64,000 bases of DNA from DMER64 sp964554535 (GTDB lineage Bacteria; Bacteroidota; Bacteroidia; Bacteroidales; UBA932), in the NCBI GenBank assembly GCA_964554535.1, contig CAZKPB010000007.1:27357-91356 (forward strand). Direction: 5' to 3'. Below are positions 7,223-15,415 of the stretch, one piece after another (the first letter of the stretch is position 1; every line of letters starts with the position of its first letter). Both the position numbers and the translations under genes were made by a program. The notes beneath the pieces were generated by a model. That model was not told the DNA's origin and ran no database searches. It worked only from the letters and a program-made list of their open reading frames with translations.

Positions 7223-9987
7223 TAAAATACTATGTTAATGATTTTTCCGGGTACCACAATTATTTTTTTGATAGGGGCATTGTCAAGGAATCTGGAGGTG
7301 CGTTCGTCGGTGTGTATGGCTTCTTCAATCTCCTGTTTGGATGAGTCAAGCGGAAGTTCTTTCTTGAAACGCATCTTGCCGTTGAACGATACCGGGTATT
7401 CAAAGGTGTTTTCTACCGTATAGGCTTCGTTGTAGACGGGATAGGGCGCATTGCATACGGACGGGGCGTTGCCCAGCAGGGACCACAATTCTTCCGCGAT
7501 ATGGGGGGCAAAGGGAGAAATAAGGATAACCATGGGTTCCAGAATCCGGCGCTTGTTGCATTTGAGTTCACCCAAGGAGTTGACGCTGATCATAAAGGCG
7601 CTGACCGTAGTGTTATAAGAGAAGTTTTCAATGTCTTCCTGTACCTTGAGTATGAGTTTATGTAGTATTTTGAGTTCGGCGGCGGTAGGTTCCTGGTCAC
7701 TGACGTTCCAGTTGCCTTCGCGGTCGGTAAACAGTTTCCAGAATTTTTTGAGAAAGCGGTGTACTCCGTCAATACCGTTGGTATCCCAGGGTTTGGATTG
7801 TTCCAGGGGGCCGAGGAACATTTCATACATACGCAGCGTATCGGCTCCGTAAGAAGCGCAGATCATATCCGGATTGACCACGTTAAACATGGATTTGCTC
7901 ATCTTTTCCACGGCCCAGCCGCAGATATATTCGCCGTTGTCCAGAATGAATTCGGCGTCTTTGTATTCCGGGTTCCAGTTGCGGAAGGCCTCGATATCCA
8001 GACGGTCGTTAGTGACAATATTAACATCCACGTGAATTTCCGTGGTTTGGTAGTTGTCCTTGAGGGTGGCCGATACAAACGTGTTGGTGTTGACAATGCG
8101 GTATACAAAATTGGAGCGGCCCTGAATCATTCCCTGGTTTACCAATTTTTTGAAAGGTTCTTCTTGGCACACATAGCCCAAGTCGTACAGAAATTTGTTC
8201 CAGAACCGGGAGTAAATCAGGTGGCCGGTGGCGTGTTCCGTGCCGCCTATGTATAAATCCACATCTTGCCAGTAATTGTTGGCTTCTTTTGATACAAGCG
8301 CCTTGTCATTGTGCGGATCCATATAGCGCAGGTAGTAGGCCGAACTTCCGGCAAATCCGGGCATGGTGCTTTTTTCTATGGGGTATCCGTTGTAGGTCCA
8401 GTCTTTGACGTGGCCCAACGGGGGTTCTCCATTTTGGGTGGGTTTGAAGTCCGTTACGTGCGGCAGACGCAGCGGCAGGGCATCCTCCGGCATTGGGCAG
8501 GCCATACCGTCCTTGTAGTAAATGGGGAACGGTTCTCCCCAGTAACGTTGTCTGGAGAAGATGGCATCCCTCAGGCGGTAGTTGATTTTGCGGGTGCCCA
8601 ACTTTTGACGTTCCACAGCATCTATGGCAGCCGGGATGGCCTGCTGTACCGTCATTCCGTTGAGGAACCCCGAATTGCACATAATCCCTTCTTTGGCATC
8701 AAAACTTTCCCGGCTGACGTCGCAGCCCTCAATAAGGGGAATGATGGGCAGGTCAAATTGTTTGGCAAACGCATAGTCGCGGCTGTCGTGGGCCGGTACG
8801 GCCATGATGGCTCCGGTGCCGTAGCCGGCCAGTACGTATTCACTTATCCATACAGGTACTTTTTCCTGGGTGAACGGGTTGATGGCATAGGCCCCGCTGA
8901 ACACACCGGTTACCTTGTGGGTTTGCGCAATGCGTTCGCGTTCGGTTTTGGTTTTGACGTAGGCCAGGTATTGGTCCACGGCTTCCCTCCGGTCGGGAGT
9001 GGTTAGTTTGTCCACCCAGTCGCTTTCCGGAGCAAGCACCATAAACGTCACCCCGTATACGGTATCGGCACGGGTGGTGAAAATGGTCATAGTGTATTCT
9101 TCTTTGCCGTTGGTGACCGTGAAGTTCATCTCGGCCCCCTGGGATTTGCCTATCCAGTTGCGTTGCATATCTTTGAGCGAGTCGCTCCACTGGAGGGTTT
9201 CCAGACCGTCCAGCAGTCTTTCCGCATAGGCACTCACGCGCAATTGCCACTGACGCATCTTCTTTTGTTCCACGGGGTATCCTCCGCGCACGGAAAGTCC
9301 CTCCTTAACTTCATCGTTGGCTAGCACGGTGCCCAGGGCGGCGCACCAGTTGACGGATGTCTCGCCCAGATAGGCGATGCGGTATTCCATCAAAATGTCG
9401 GCTTTTTCTTTTTCCGTATAGGCTTGCCATTGAGCGGCGGTAAATTGCGGGACCTCTCCGCAGGCAGCTTGCACGCGGGCGTTCCCCGCTACTTCAAATT
9501 CACGGACCAGTTCACTTACGGGAGTGGCCTTGCAAGTGGCGTTGTTGTACCAGTGGTGGAACATCTGCAGAAAAGCCCATTGGGTCCAGGCATAATAGGA
9601 GGGTTCGCACGTGCGGACTTCGCGGTTCCAGTCGTAGGAGAAACCTATCTTGTCCATTTGTGTGCGATAGCGACGGATATTTTTCTCGGTGGTGATTTCC
9701 GGAGCTTGTCCGGTCTGGATGGCATATTGTTCTGCGGGAAGGCCAAAGGCATCGTATCCCATGGGATGCAACACGTTAAACCCTTTAAGCCTTTTGTAGC
9801 GTGAATAGATGTCGCTGGCAATGTAACCCAGGGGGTGTCCTACGTGCAGGCCGGCTCCTGACGGATACGGGAACATATCCAATACGTAAAATTTGGGTTT
9901 GGAGGGATCCGTTTCCACTTTGAAAGTTTGGTTTTTTGCCCAAAACGCTTGCCATTTCTGTTCGATTTCCGCAAAATTGTAGTCCAT
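7222..9987 (-). CDS. leuS: Leucyl-tRNA synthetase
   Basis: This class I synthetase charges tRNA-Leu. The 921-residue product has the HIGH-type motif (HVGHP, residues 48-52), a CP1 editing insertion in the middle, and KMSKS near residues 695-699. Its length is in the range of Bacteroidota LeuRS. ATG 9987 gives the conserved MDYNFAEIEQKWQ start; the open frame extends 60 nt further upstream without homology. A TACCTTTG -7 element lies 48 nt upstream. The yitT-type gene follows with a one-base overlap. Confidence 0.97.
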   Translation of the reverse strand: MDYNFAEIEQKWQAFWAKNQTFKVETDPSKPKFYVLDMFPYPSGAGLHVGHPLGYIASDIYSRYKRLKGFNVLHPMGYDAFGLPAEQYAIQTGQAPEITTEKNIRRYRTQMDKIGFSYDWNREVRTCEPSYYAWTQWAFLQMFHHWYNNATCKATPVSELVREFEVAGNARVQAACGEVPQFTAAQWQAYTEKEKADILMEYRIAYLGETSVNWCAALGTVLANDEVKEGLSVRGGYPVEQKKMRQWQLRVSAYAERLLDGLETLQWSDSLKDMQRNWIGKSQGAEMNFTVTNGKEEYTMTIFTTRADTVYGVTFMVLAPESDWVDKLTTPDRREAVDQYLAYVKTKTERERIAQTHKVTGVFSGAYAINPFTQEKVPVWISEYVLAGYGTGAIMAVPAHDSRDYAFAKQFDLPIIPLIEGCDVSRESFDAKEGIMCNSGFLNGMTVQQAIPAAIDAVERQKLGTRKINYRLRDAIFSRQRYWGEPFPIYYKDGMACPMPEDALPLRLPHVTDFKPTQNGEPPLGHVKDWTYNGYPIEKSTMPGFAGSSAYYLRYMDPHNDKALVSKEANNYWQDVDLYIGGTEHATGHLIYSRFWNKFLYDLGYVCQEEPFKKLVNQGMIQGRSNFVYRIVNTNTFVSATLKDNYQTTEIHVDVNIVTNDRLDIEAFRNWNPEYKDAEFILDNGEYICGWAVEKMSKSMFNVVNPDMICASYGADTLRMYEMFLGPLEQSKPWDTNGIDGVHRFLKKFWKLFTDREGNWNVSDQEPTAAELKILHKLILKVQEDIENFSYNTTVSAFMISVNSLGELKCNKRRILEPMVILISPFAPHIAEELWSLLGNAPSVCNAPYPVYNEAYTVENTFEYPVSFNGKMRFKKELPLDSSKQEIEEAIHTDERTSRFLDNAPIKKIIVVPGKIINIVF

Positions 9988-10035
9988 TATTCCTAATCTT
10001 CTTTGTAAATTTTTATAGTTCTTATATTTAGTTTG

Positions 10036-10043
10036 CAAAGGTA
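10036..10043 (-). promoter_or_regulatory. -7 promoter element of leuS
   Basis: On the minus strand this reads TACCTTTG, an exact TAnnTTTG match, 48 nt before the leuS ATG. It predicts a leader of about 40 nt. Confidence 0.6.
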
Positions 10044-10213
10044 ACAATTCGCGGCATTATTCAGAGGGAAACAAAGAAAATGCAAAAGAGACATAAATGG
10101 GAAATGAATTTTATATAGCTTTAATAATCAAATAATTAGTTATATTTTATATGTAGAAAAGCATGCCTGAGCGAAACAAACCATATCTTGTATTTTATCC
10201 GTCATCCTCTATG

Positions 10214-10221
10214 TAAATTTG
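10214..10221 (+). promoter_or_regulatory. -7 promoter element of the membrane AraC-type gene
   Basis: TAAATTTG is an exact TAnnTTTG match, 25 nt before the ATG at 10247. Confidence 0.5.
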
Positions 10222-10246
10222 AGCCGAAATACAAAATTTGTTATTT

Positions 10247-11359
10247 ATGTCGTATGTTCTTGCTCTTACTGCCTGTGTGGTTTATTTTTCATTGACCTTT
10301 TTATTGTGGATGAAGGCCAAATGGAGAAAGGCAGCCTATTACACCCCTCAGCCCTCACTGAAACTGTTGACGGGCGGTTATGCCTTGCTGGCGGTATATT
10401 ATTTTGTATGGGTATTGAGGGCCTATTTCTTGGTGGACAGGCCGTGTACGGTGGTGGAGGGAATGTGCAGGACCGTGCTTACGGTGCTGCCGGTATATTG
10501 TATGGTATATGCTCCGCTGCCCGTATTCAGGTACAAAAAACATATCAGGTGGTTGCTGTGCGGCCTTACGATCTTGTGTATGGCCGGAGTGGTGGGGGGA
10601 AGCCTTGTGGCGGGAACACTTCACGGCTGGTCCTCTCTGATGCAGAAGATTGCCAGTGCCATGTGTCTGTCGGCCCTGGCGTGCGGAGCCATACCTTTTG
10701 GAGTGCTGTACCGTTCCAATGACCTGGCCAAAAAGCTGTACCATAACAAGACCGGCGGCTATCGGTGGGTTTTTCTGGCCTTCTGGAGCGCCACCTGCGT
10801 GGTGTATCTCTGTTTGTTGCTTGGCCGGACGTTATGGCTTCAGGGGTATGTGGCTTTTGCGATGCTGGTGCACGTGTGGATGCTTTTGCCGGTGTTGCGT
10901 GTGGCGCGGGACGGTACTGTTTCCGCACAGGCCGGATTGGCCGATGAATACTCCCGGGCCGCTCTGTTTCCGCATTCGTCCTGGGCGGTGCTGGAAGAGG
11001 CCAGCCGGGCGGTGACGCGTACCGAGGAGAACCTGTATGACAAGTTGGAGGTGTATATGCGGCGCGAAAAACCCTTCTTGCGGCCGGAAATTTCGCGGTC
11101 GTGCGTGGCAGCCGCCATTGGCACCAATGCCACCTACTTGTCACGTGTCATCAATACGCGTGAAAACACCAGTTTTATACAATACGTGAACAAACACAGA
11201 GTCTATTTTGCTCAGGAGTATTACCGTACCCATTCCGGGGTGACTCTGATGGATTTGTGTGTGGAGTCGGGATTCCGTTCTATGGCTGCATTCAATATAT
11301 CGTTCCGTGCGTATATGGGGATGACCCCCGGACAATGGTGCAAACAACTGGATGTGTAG
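10247..11359 (+). CDS. Membrane-anchored AraC-family transcriptional regulator
   Basis: The 370-residue protein has an N-terminal membrane domain with about six to seven helices (residues 1-215) and a C-terminal AraC/XylS-type HTH domain (about 265-365; motifs NATYLSRVINT and ESGFRSMAAFNISFRAYMGMTPGQW). Such proteins are frequent in Bacteroidota and are thought to sense a membrane or periplasmic cue and bind DNA from the membrane; the signal here is unknown. ATG 10247 is preferred over a TTG three codons earlier. A second AraC-type gene follows after 17 nt, so the two form an operon. Confidence 0.8.
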   Translation: MSYVLALTACVVYFSLTFLLWMKAKWRKAAYYTPQPSLKLLTGGYALLAVYYFVWVLRAYFLVDRPCTVVEGMCRTVLTVLPVYCMVYAPLPVFRYKKHIRWLLCGLTILCMAGVVGGSLVAGTLHGWSSLMQKIASAMCLSALACGAIPFGVLYRSNDLAKKLYHNKTGGYRWVFLAFWSATCVVYLCLLLGRTLWLQGYVAFAMLVHVWMLLPVLRVARDGTVSAQAGLADEYSRAALFPHSSWAVLEEASRAVTRTEENLYDKLEVYMRREKPFLRPEISRSCVAAAIGTNATYLSRVINTRENTSFIQYVNKHRVYFAQEYYRTHSGVTLMDLCVESGFRSMAAFNISFRAYMGMTPGQWCKQLDV

Positions 11360-11376
11360 ATTAATGGGTTATTATT

Positions 11377-11862
11377 ATGAAGCGTTTTAAAACTTTGGTG
11401 GATTGGTTTATTAAACAGTCAGGTAATTGGACTTTGATGGAACCGGCTTTGTATAAAAAGAGCAACGGGGCTTATCCCGATACGGCGGGCGGGATGGCCG
11501 TGCGGGCAAATACGATGATGATTAAGCATAAATTGTTTCAGGATCCCAATTTGACCATCGAAAAATTTTGTGAACAAATAGAGGTGAACCGCTGTTATTT
11601 GTCACGGGCCATCAACAGGGTTTACGGGGTCAATTTTTCCGCCTGGGTTAATATATTCAGAGTGGACGAAGCCAAGCGGATTATCAGAGAAGAGAAGGCC
11701 CTAACCGTGAATATGGAAGACCTGGCGTACAGGTGCGGGTATAACTCGGCCCGGTCGTTTATAAGAGCTTTCTCGGCAAAGGAAGATTGCACCCCGAGGC
11801 AGTATTTTCGCAGGGAGCGCAAGAAAAAAGAGGCCGAGGTTAAACAAAAAATTTGTGGATAG
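11377..11862 (+). CDS. AraC-family HTH protein without sensor domain
   Basis: The 161-residue protein consists of a short N-terminal segment and an AraC-type HTH domain (about 50-150; motifs NRCYLSRAINRVYG, YRCGYNSARSFIRAF and TPRQYF), followed by a Lys/Glu-rich tail. It has no ligand or membrane domain. Both HTH helices align with those of the upstream regulator, suggesting an old duplication or a two-protein switch. The 3' end overlaps the convergent trkA by 23 nt. The target genes are unknown. Confidence 0.75.
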   Translation: MKRFKTLVDWFIKQSGNWTLMEPALYKKSNGAYPDTAGGMAVRANTMMIKHKLFQDPNLTIEKFCEQIEVNRCYLSRAINRVYGVNFSAWVNIFRVDEAKRIIREEKALTVNMEDLAYRCGYNSARSFIRAFSAKEDCTPRQYFRRERKKKEAEVKQKICG

Positions 11863-13192
11863 TCTGCAGGGCCGAGGGTAGGGAGAAAACCACCACCCGG
11901 TCGTAAGGCTTGATTTGTGTGTCGCCTTTTACAATATAACTGGTATTACCGCGGGTAATCCCTCCAATAATGGCGTCCCGGGGGAAAACCAGTTCCCGGA
12001 CGGTTTTCTGAGTCACGGGACTTTGCGGTTTTGCAATGAACTCCAGTACTTCCGCGTCTGAACCGTTAAGGCATTTCATTGCCGGAACGTCTCCGGAAAT
12101 AGTGAAACGGAATATACGGCTTGCGGTAATGAGCTTCTTGTTGATGGTGGCGTCCACGCCAATGTTCTCCGCCAGTTTAAGATAATCCAGGTTTTCCACC
12201 TGAGCTATTGTTTTCTTGACGCCCATCCGTTTGGCGGCCATGCATGATAGGATGTTGGCCTCGGCACTTGAAGTGACGGCCACAAAGGCGTCCATGTGTT
12301 GCAGATCTTCTTCCAGCAGCAGGTCGGTGTTGCGGGCATCGCCGTTGATAATCAGGGTGCGCGGAAGGGTCTCGGTCAGAGCGCGGCAGCGTTTGGCATC
12401 CAGTTCCACTATGCGCACTTTTTCAATGCGACTTTCCATGCTGTGCGCCACCATTTCCCCCACGCGGCCTCCCCCCATGATCATCAGATTGCGGACTATC
12501 ACGTTATCTTTTCCGGCCATAGCCATGGCTGTGTGGGTGGCTTCGCGTTTGCTGATTACAAAGACCATATCCTGTATACGGAATTCAGTGTCTTTGCGGG
12601 GAATAAGGGTGACCCCCTCGCGGGCAATGGCTACGGCGCGGAAGGGAAGGTCGGTATTGTTTTCACGGGCCACCTGTTGAAGCGTCTTATTTACGATGGC
12701 CGAGTTTTCGGTTAGTTTAAGCACTATCAGCTGCAGACGCCCTCCGGAGAAATCCATAAATTCCGAGGTGCCCGATTGCTTGAGCAGGTCCAGAATTTCG
12801 TGGGCGGCAATGCGTTCGGGATAAAACAACAAGTCAATGCCCATATCCGTAAACAGGACACGGTTCTCGTTTTTTAGGTATTCATTGTTGTTGATACGGG
12901 CGGTCACACGTTTGGCGCCCAATTGTTTGGCCAAAAGAGCACTGACAATGTTGACATCTTGTGCGTCGGCCTGAGCAACGGCAATAAAGAGGTCTGCACG
13001 TGACACCCCCGCCTTTTCCAGAGTGGCTACAGAAGAGGGGCTTCCGGTAATGGGAACAACATCAATGGCGTCAGCTATCTGATTCAGACGGGCTTCGTTT
13101 GAATCGATCAATGTAATCTGGTGGTTTTCACCCGACAACATCTTGGCAAGATGGTAACCCACCTCACCTGCACCGGCAATGATAATGTTCAT
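11840..13192 (-). CDS. trkA: Trk potassium uptake regulatory protein TrkA
   Basis: This 450-residue peripheral membrane protein gates Trk/Ktr-type K+ channels in response to nucleotides. It is a tandem duplication of an RCK unit: a Rossmann motif IIAGAGEVGYHLA at residues 3-15 with a TrkA_C domain, then a second Rossmann motif MIMGGGRVGEMVA near 230 with another TrkA_C domain. The length matches full TrkA. The channel gene trkH is not in the window. trkA follows the DUF2795-type gene by 11 nt and probably shares its promoter. Confidence 0.93.
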   Translation of the reverse strand: MNIIIAGAGEVGYHLAKMLSGENHQITLIDSNEARLNQIADAIDVVPITGSPSSVATLEKAGVSRADLFIAVAQADAQDVNIVSALLAKQLGAKRVTARINNNEYLKNENRVLFTDMGIDLLFYPERIAAHEILDLLKQSGTSEFMDFSGGRLQLIVLKLTENSAIVNKTLQQVARENNTDLPFRAVAIAREGVTLIPRKDTEFRIQDMVFVISKREATHTAMAMAGKDNVIVRNLMIMGGGRVGEMVAHSMESRIEKVRIVELDAKRCRALTETLPRTLIINGDARNTDLLLEEDLQHMDAFVAVTSSAEANILSCMAAKRMGVKKTIAQVENLDYLKLAENIGVDATINKKLITASRIFRFTISGDVPAMKCLNGSDAEVLEFIAKPQSPVTQKTVRELVFPRDAIIGGITRGNTSYIVKGDTQIKPYDRVVVFSLPSALQTIHKFFV

Positions 13193-13203
13193 TAATGAAA
13201 CGG

Positions 13204-13425
13204 CTAATATTCGTCTTCGTTGAAGAAGAAATCTTCCTTGCTGGGATAGTCAGGCCAGATATCTTCAATACTTTCGTATATTTCCCCGTCATCTTCCAAA
13301 TCGGACAAATTTTCAATTACTTCAAGAGGGGCACCGGAGCGTGTGGCGTAGTCAATCAATTCGTCTTTGGTAGCGGGCCAGGGAGCATCTTCTAATTTAG
13401 AAGCTAATTCAAGTGTCCAGTACAT
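13204..13425 (-). CDS. DUF2795-type small acidic protein
   Basis: This 73-residue acidic protein (MYWTLELASKLEDAPWPATK... ending FFFNEDEY) belongs to a strongly conserved Bacteroidota family of unknown function. It has no signal peptide or membrane helix, and its composition (many Asp and Glu) is unusual. High conservation in a small protein suggests a core cellular partner. A TACCTTTG -7 element lies 25 nt upstream and trkA follows directly. Confidence 0.85.
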   Translation of the reverse strand: MYWTLELASKLEDAPWPATKDELIDYATRSGAPLEVIENLSDLEDDGEIYESIEDIWPDYPSKEDFFFNEDEY

Positions 13426-13450
13426 TGCATTTAATTTAAAAAATGGAGTG

Positions 13451-13458
13451 CAAAGGTA
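13451..13458 (-). promoter_or_regulatory. -7 promoter element of the DUF2795-type gene / trkA unit
   Basis: On the minus strand this reads TACCTTTG, an exact TAnnTTTG match 25 nt before the ATG at 13425. It lies in the 52-bp gap after the adenosyltransferase stop. Confidence 0.6.
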
Positions 13459-13477
13459 TAAAAAAAACTATATCCTG

Positions 13478-14005
13478 TCACTGCCAGTAATCTTCTTTAC
13501 AACCGGCTGATACACACAGATAACGTGCCAAAGTGAAAAGATAGTCGGAAAGGCGGTTTAAATAGGCTCCCATAGCAGGATATTGAGTGTAGACAGGCAG
13601 GGAAACCGTCAGCCTTTCCGCGTGGCGGCACACGGTGCGTGCCACATTGGCATAAGCTGCGGCAAGCGGTGCGGCGGGAAGAATAAAATGCCTGAGCGGG
13701 GGAAGGGTCTCCTGCATACGGTCAATCTGGGCTTCCAGAGAAGCAACGGCGCTTTCTGACACCCTGCAAGAGGAGGTCGCTTGCGAATCGGTGGCAAGCA
13801 GGGCGCAGATTTTCATCAATTCTTCCTGAATACTGCGCAAAAAGGGGTCAAACGGTACGACGTGGCAACGGATAACGCCTATCCAGCCAATGAGGGTGTC
13901 CACTTCTCCATAGGCCGCCACTTGCGGATGGTCTTTGGAAACGCGTGTCCCTCCTATGAGTGATGTGGTTCCTGTATCTCCTTTTCTTGTATAGATTTTG
14001 CTCAT
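13478..14005 (-). CDS. ATP:cob(I)alamin adenosyltransferase (PduO type)
   Basis: The 175-residue protein has the N-terminal TRKGDTGTTSLIGG motif of PduO-type adenosyltransferases, which bind ATP and convert cob(I)alamin to adenosylcobalamin. The EVDTLIGWIG segment near residue 34 and the C-terminal LSDYLFTLARY helix are also typical. Its start overlaps the stop of the upstream ABC ATPase by 4 nt, implying translational coupling, although no functional link between the two is obvious. No other cobalamin gene is nearby. Confidence 0.92.
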   Translation of the reverse strand: MSKIYTRKGDTGTTSLIGGTRVSKDHPQVAAYGEVDTLIGWIGVIRCHVVPFDPFLRSIQEELMKICALLATDSQATSSCRVSESAVASLEAQIDRMQETLPPLRHFILPAAPLAAAYANVARTVCRHAERLTVSLPVYTQYPAMGAYLNRLSDYLFTLARYLCVSAGCKEDYWQ

Positions 14006-14715
14006 TTTTTAGCCAGAACAGGGTGAGGGTTGAGCTCATCACTTTCTACAAGGCCGTCTCTGAGGCGGACTATGCGGCGGGCGTACAAGGCAATGTCTTC
14101 TTCGTGCGTGACCACAATGATGGTATTGCCTTTGGCGTATACTTCTTCAAAAAGGGTCATGATGTCTATGGACGTCTTGGTGTCCAGGTTACCTGTGGGT
14201 TCGTCGGCCAGAATAATGGACGGTTTATTGACCATGGCACGCGCCACGGCCACACGTTGTTTCTGTCCTCCGGAAAGCTCGTTGGGCTTGTGTCCCATAC
14301 GGTCTGACAGGTCAACGCTTTCCAGCGCGGTCCGGGCCTGTTCTTCTCTTTCTACACGGGGGACACCGGCATAGATGAGGGGGAGGGCCACATTGTTGAG
14401 GGCGTCGTAACGGGGCAACAGGTTAAATGACTGGAATACAAAACCGATTTCCTTGTTGCGGACTTCTGCCAGCTGGTCATCGCCCATCTGGCTGACATCG
14501 GTGCCGTTGAGTACGTATGTACCGCAGGTGGGGGTGTCAAGACAGCCCAACAAGTTCATCAAGGTTGACTTTCCACTGCCGGAAGGTCCCATAATGGCAA
14601 CGTATTCGTTGTGGTAAATGTTGAGGTCAACCCCGTTGAGTGCGCGTACTTCCTGGTTTCCTACCTGATAAATCTTCTTGATTCCGTTAATCTTAATGAT
14701 TGCTTCTTTTTCCAT
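14002..14715 (-). CDS. ABC transporter ATP-binding protein (LolD/MacB-like)
   Basis: The 237-residue ATPase has Walker A (GPSGSGKST), the LSGGQKQRVAVARA signature and Walker B (IILADEPTGNLD). LADEPTGNLD is characteristic of the LolD/MacB/FtsE group of exporters and lipoprotein extractors. No permease is adjacent, so the partner is encoded elsewhere. ATG 14715 is preferred over a GTG two codons upstream. A -7 element lies 13 nt upstream, leaving a very short leader. The adenosyltransferase gene overlaps its stop. Confidence 0.9.
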   Translation of the reverse strand: MEKEAIIKINGIKKIYQVGNQEVRALNGVDLNIYHNEYVAIMGPSGSGKSTLMNLLGCLDTPTCGTYVLNGTDVSQMGDDQLAEVRNKEIGFVFQSFNLLPRYDALNNVALPLIYAGVPRVEREEQARTALESVDLSDRMGHKPNELSGGQKQRVAVARAMVNKPSIILADEPTGNLDTKTSIDIMTLFEEVYAKGNTIIVVTHEEDIALYARRIVRLRDGLVESDELNPHPVLAKK

Positions 14716-14728
14716 GGGCACGAATTTA

Positions 14729-14736
14729 CAAATATA
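14729..14736 (-). promoter_or_regulatory. -7 promoter element of the ABC ATPase gene
   Basis: On the minus strand this reads TATATTTG (exact TAnnTTTG), 13 nt before the ATG at 14715, so the leader should be only a few nucleotides long. Confidence 0.55.
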
Positions 14737-14802
14737 ATTTCACATTTGACGATGTCCGCGGTGGAAAGTTTAAGACGCATCTGACGAACCAAAAATATTT
14801 TG

Positions 14803-14810
14803 TAATATTG
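14803..14810 (+). promoter_or_regulatory. Candidate -7 element of folE
   Basis: TAATATTG differs from TAnnTTTG by one base and lies 17 nt before the folE ATG. It is the best candidate in the divergent region 14716-14827. Confidence 0.35.
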
Positions 14811-14827
14811 TCGGAAATATCATTTCT

Positions 14828-15415
14828 ATGGCTTATAGTAAAGAAGATTTTTATACAGAGCCGGTCACCGGACAACTGGCGGCTCACTATAAGGAAATAC
14901 TGACCTTATTGGGCGAGAACCCTGAGCGCGAGGGATTGATTAAAACGCCTTTGCGCGTAGCCAAATCCATGCAGTTTCTTACCAAGGGATATGCCGAGGA
15001 CCCGGCCGACATTTTGAACTCGGCCCGTTTCAGAGAAGAATACCAGCAGATGGTGCTGGTGAAAGATATAGAACTGTATTCCCTGTGTGAACACCATATG
15101 TTGCCGTTTTACGGGAAGGCCCATGTGGCCTATATCCCCAACGGATATATTACCGGGCTCAGCAAAATTGTCCGAGTGGTGGAAACGTTTGCCCGTCGTT
15201 TGCAGGTGCAGGAACGTCTTACCGTTGAGATAAGGGATTGTATTCAGACAACGTTACAGCCTCTTGGGGTGGCGGTGGTCATTGAGGCCGAGCATATGTG
15301 TATGCAAATACGCGGGGTTCAGAAACAACATTCCAAAATGGTGACCAGCGCCTTTACCGGGGCGTTTTTACGCGATATGCGTACGCGAGAGGAATTTATG
15401 CACCATCTTCATTGA
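14828..15415 (+). CDS. folE: GTP cyclohydrolase I
   Basis: The 195-residue enzyme converts GTP to 7,8-dihydroneopterin triphosphate, the first step of folate (and queuosine precursor) synthesis. Zinc and active-site features are visible: SLCEHHMLPF near residues 82-91, the GLSKIVRVVE loop near 110-119, and EAEHMCMQIRG near 158, which supplies the second Cys of the zinc site. The length is standard for type IA enzymes. It is divergent from the ABC ATPase gene, and its 3' end overlaps the convergent cca gene by 20 nt. Confidence 0.97.
   Translation: MAYSKEDFYTEPVTGQLAAHYKEILTLLGENPEREGLIKTPLRVAKSMQFLTKGYAEDPADILNSARFREEYQQMVLVKDIELYSLCEHHMLPFYGKAHVAYIPNGYITGLSKIVRVVETFARRLQVQERLTVEIRDCIQTTLQPLGVAVVIEAEHMCMQIRGVQKQHSKMVTSAFTGAFLRDMRTREEFMHHLH

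Larger units (their letters stand above)
9988..10246. other. Divergent intergenic region, leuS / AraC-type regulator
   Basis: This 259-bp stretch is the largest gene-free region of the window and is clearly A+T-richer than the flanking genes. It holds a minus-strand -7 element for leuS (10036-10043) and a plus-strand -7 element for the regulator gene (10214-10221). No conserved small ORF, tRNA, terminator or strong hairpin was recognised in the remaining central part. Confidence 0.6.
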
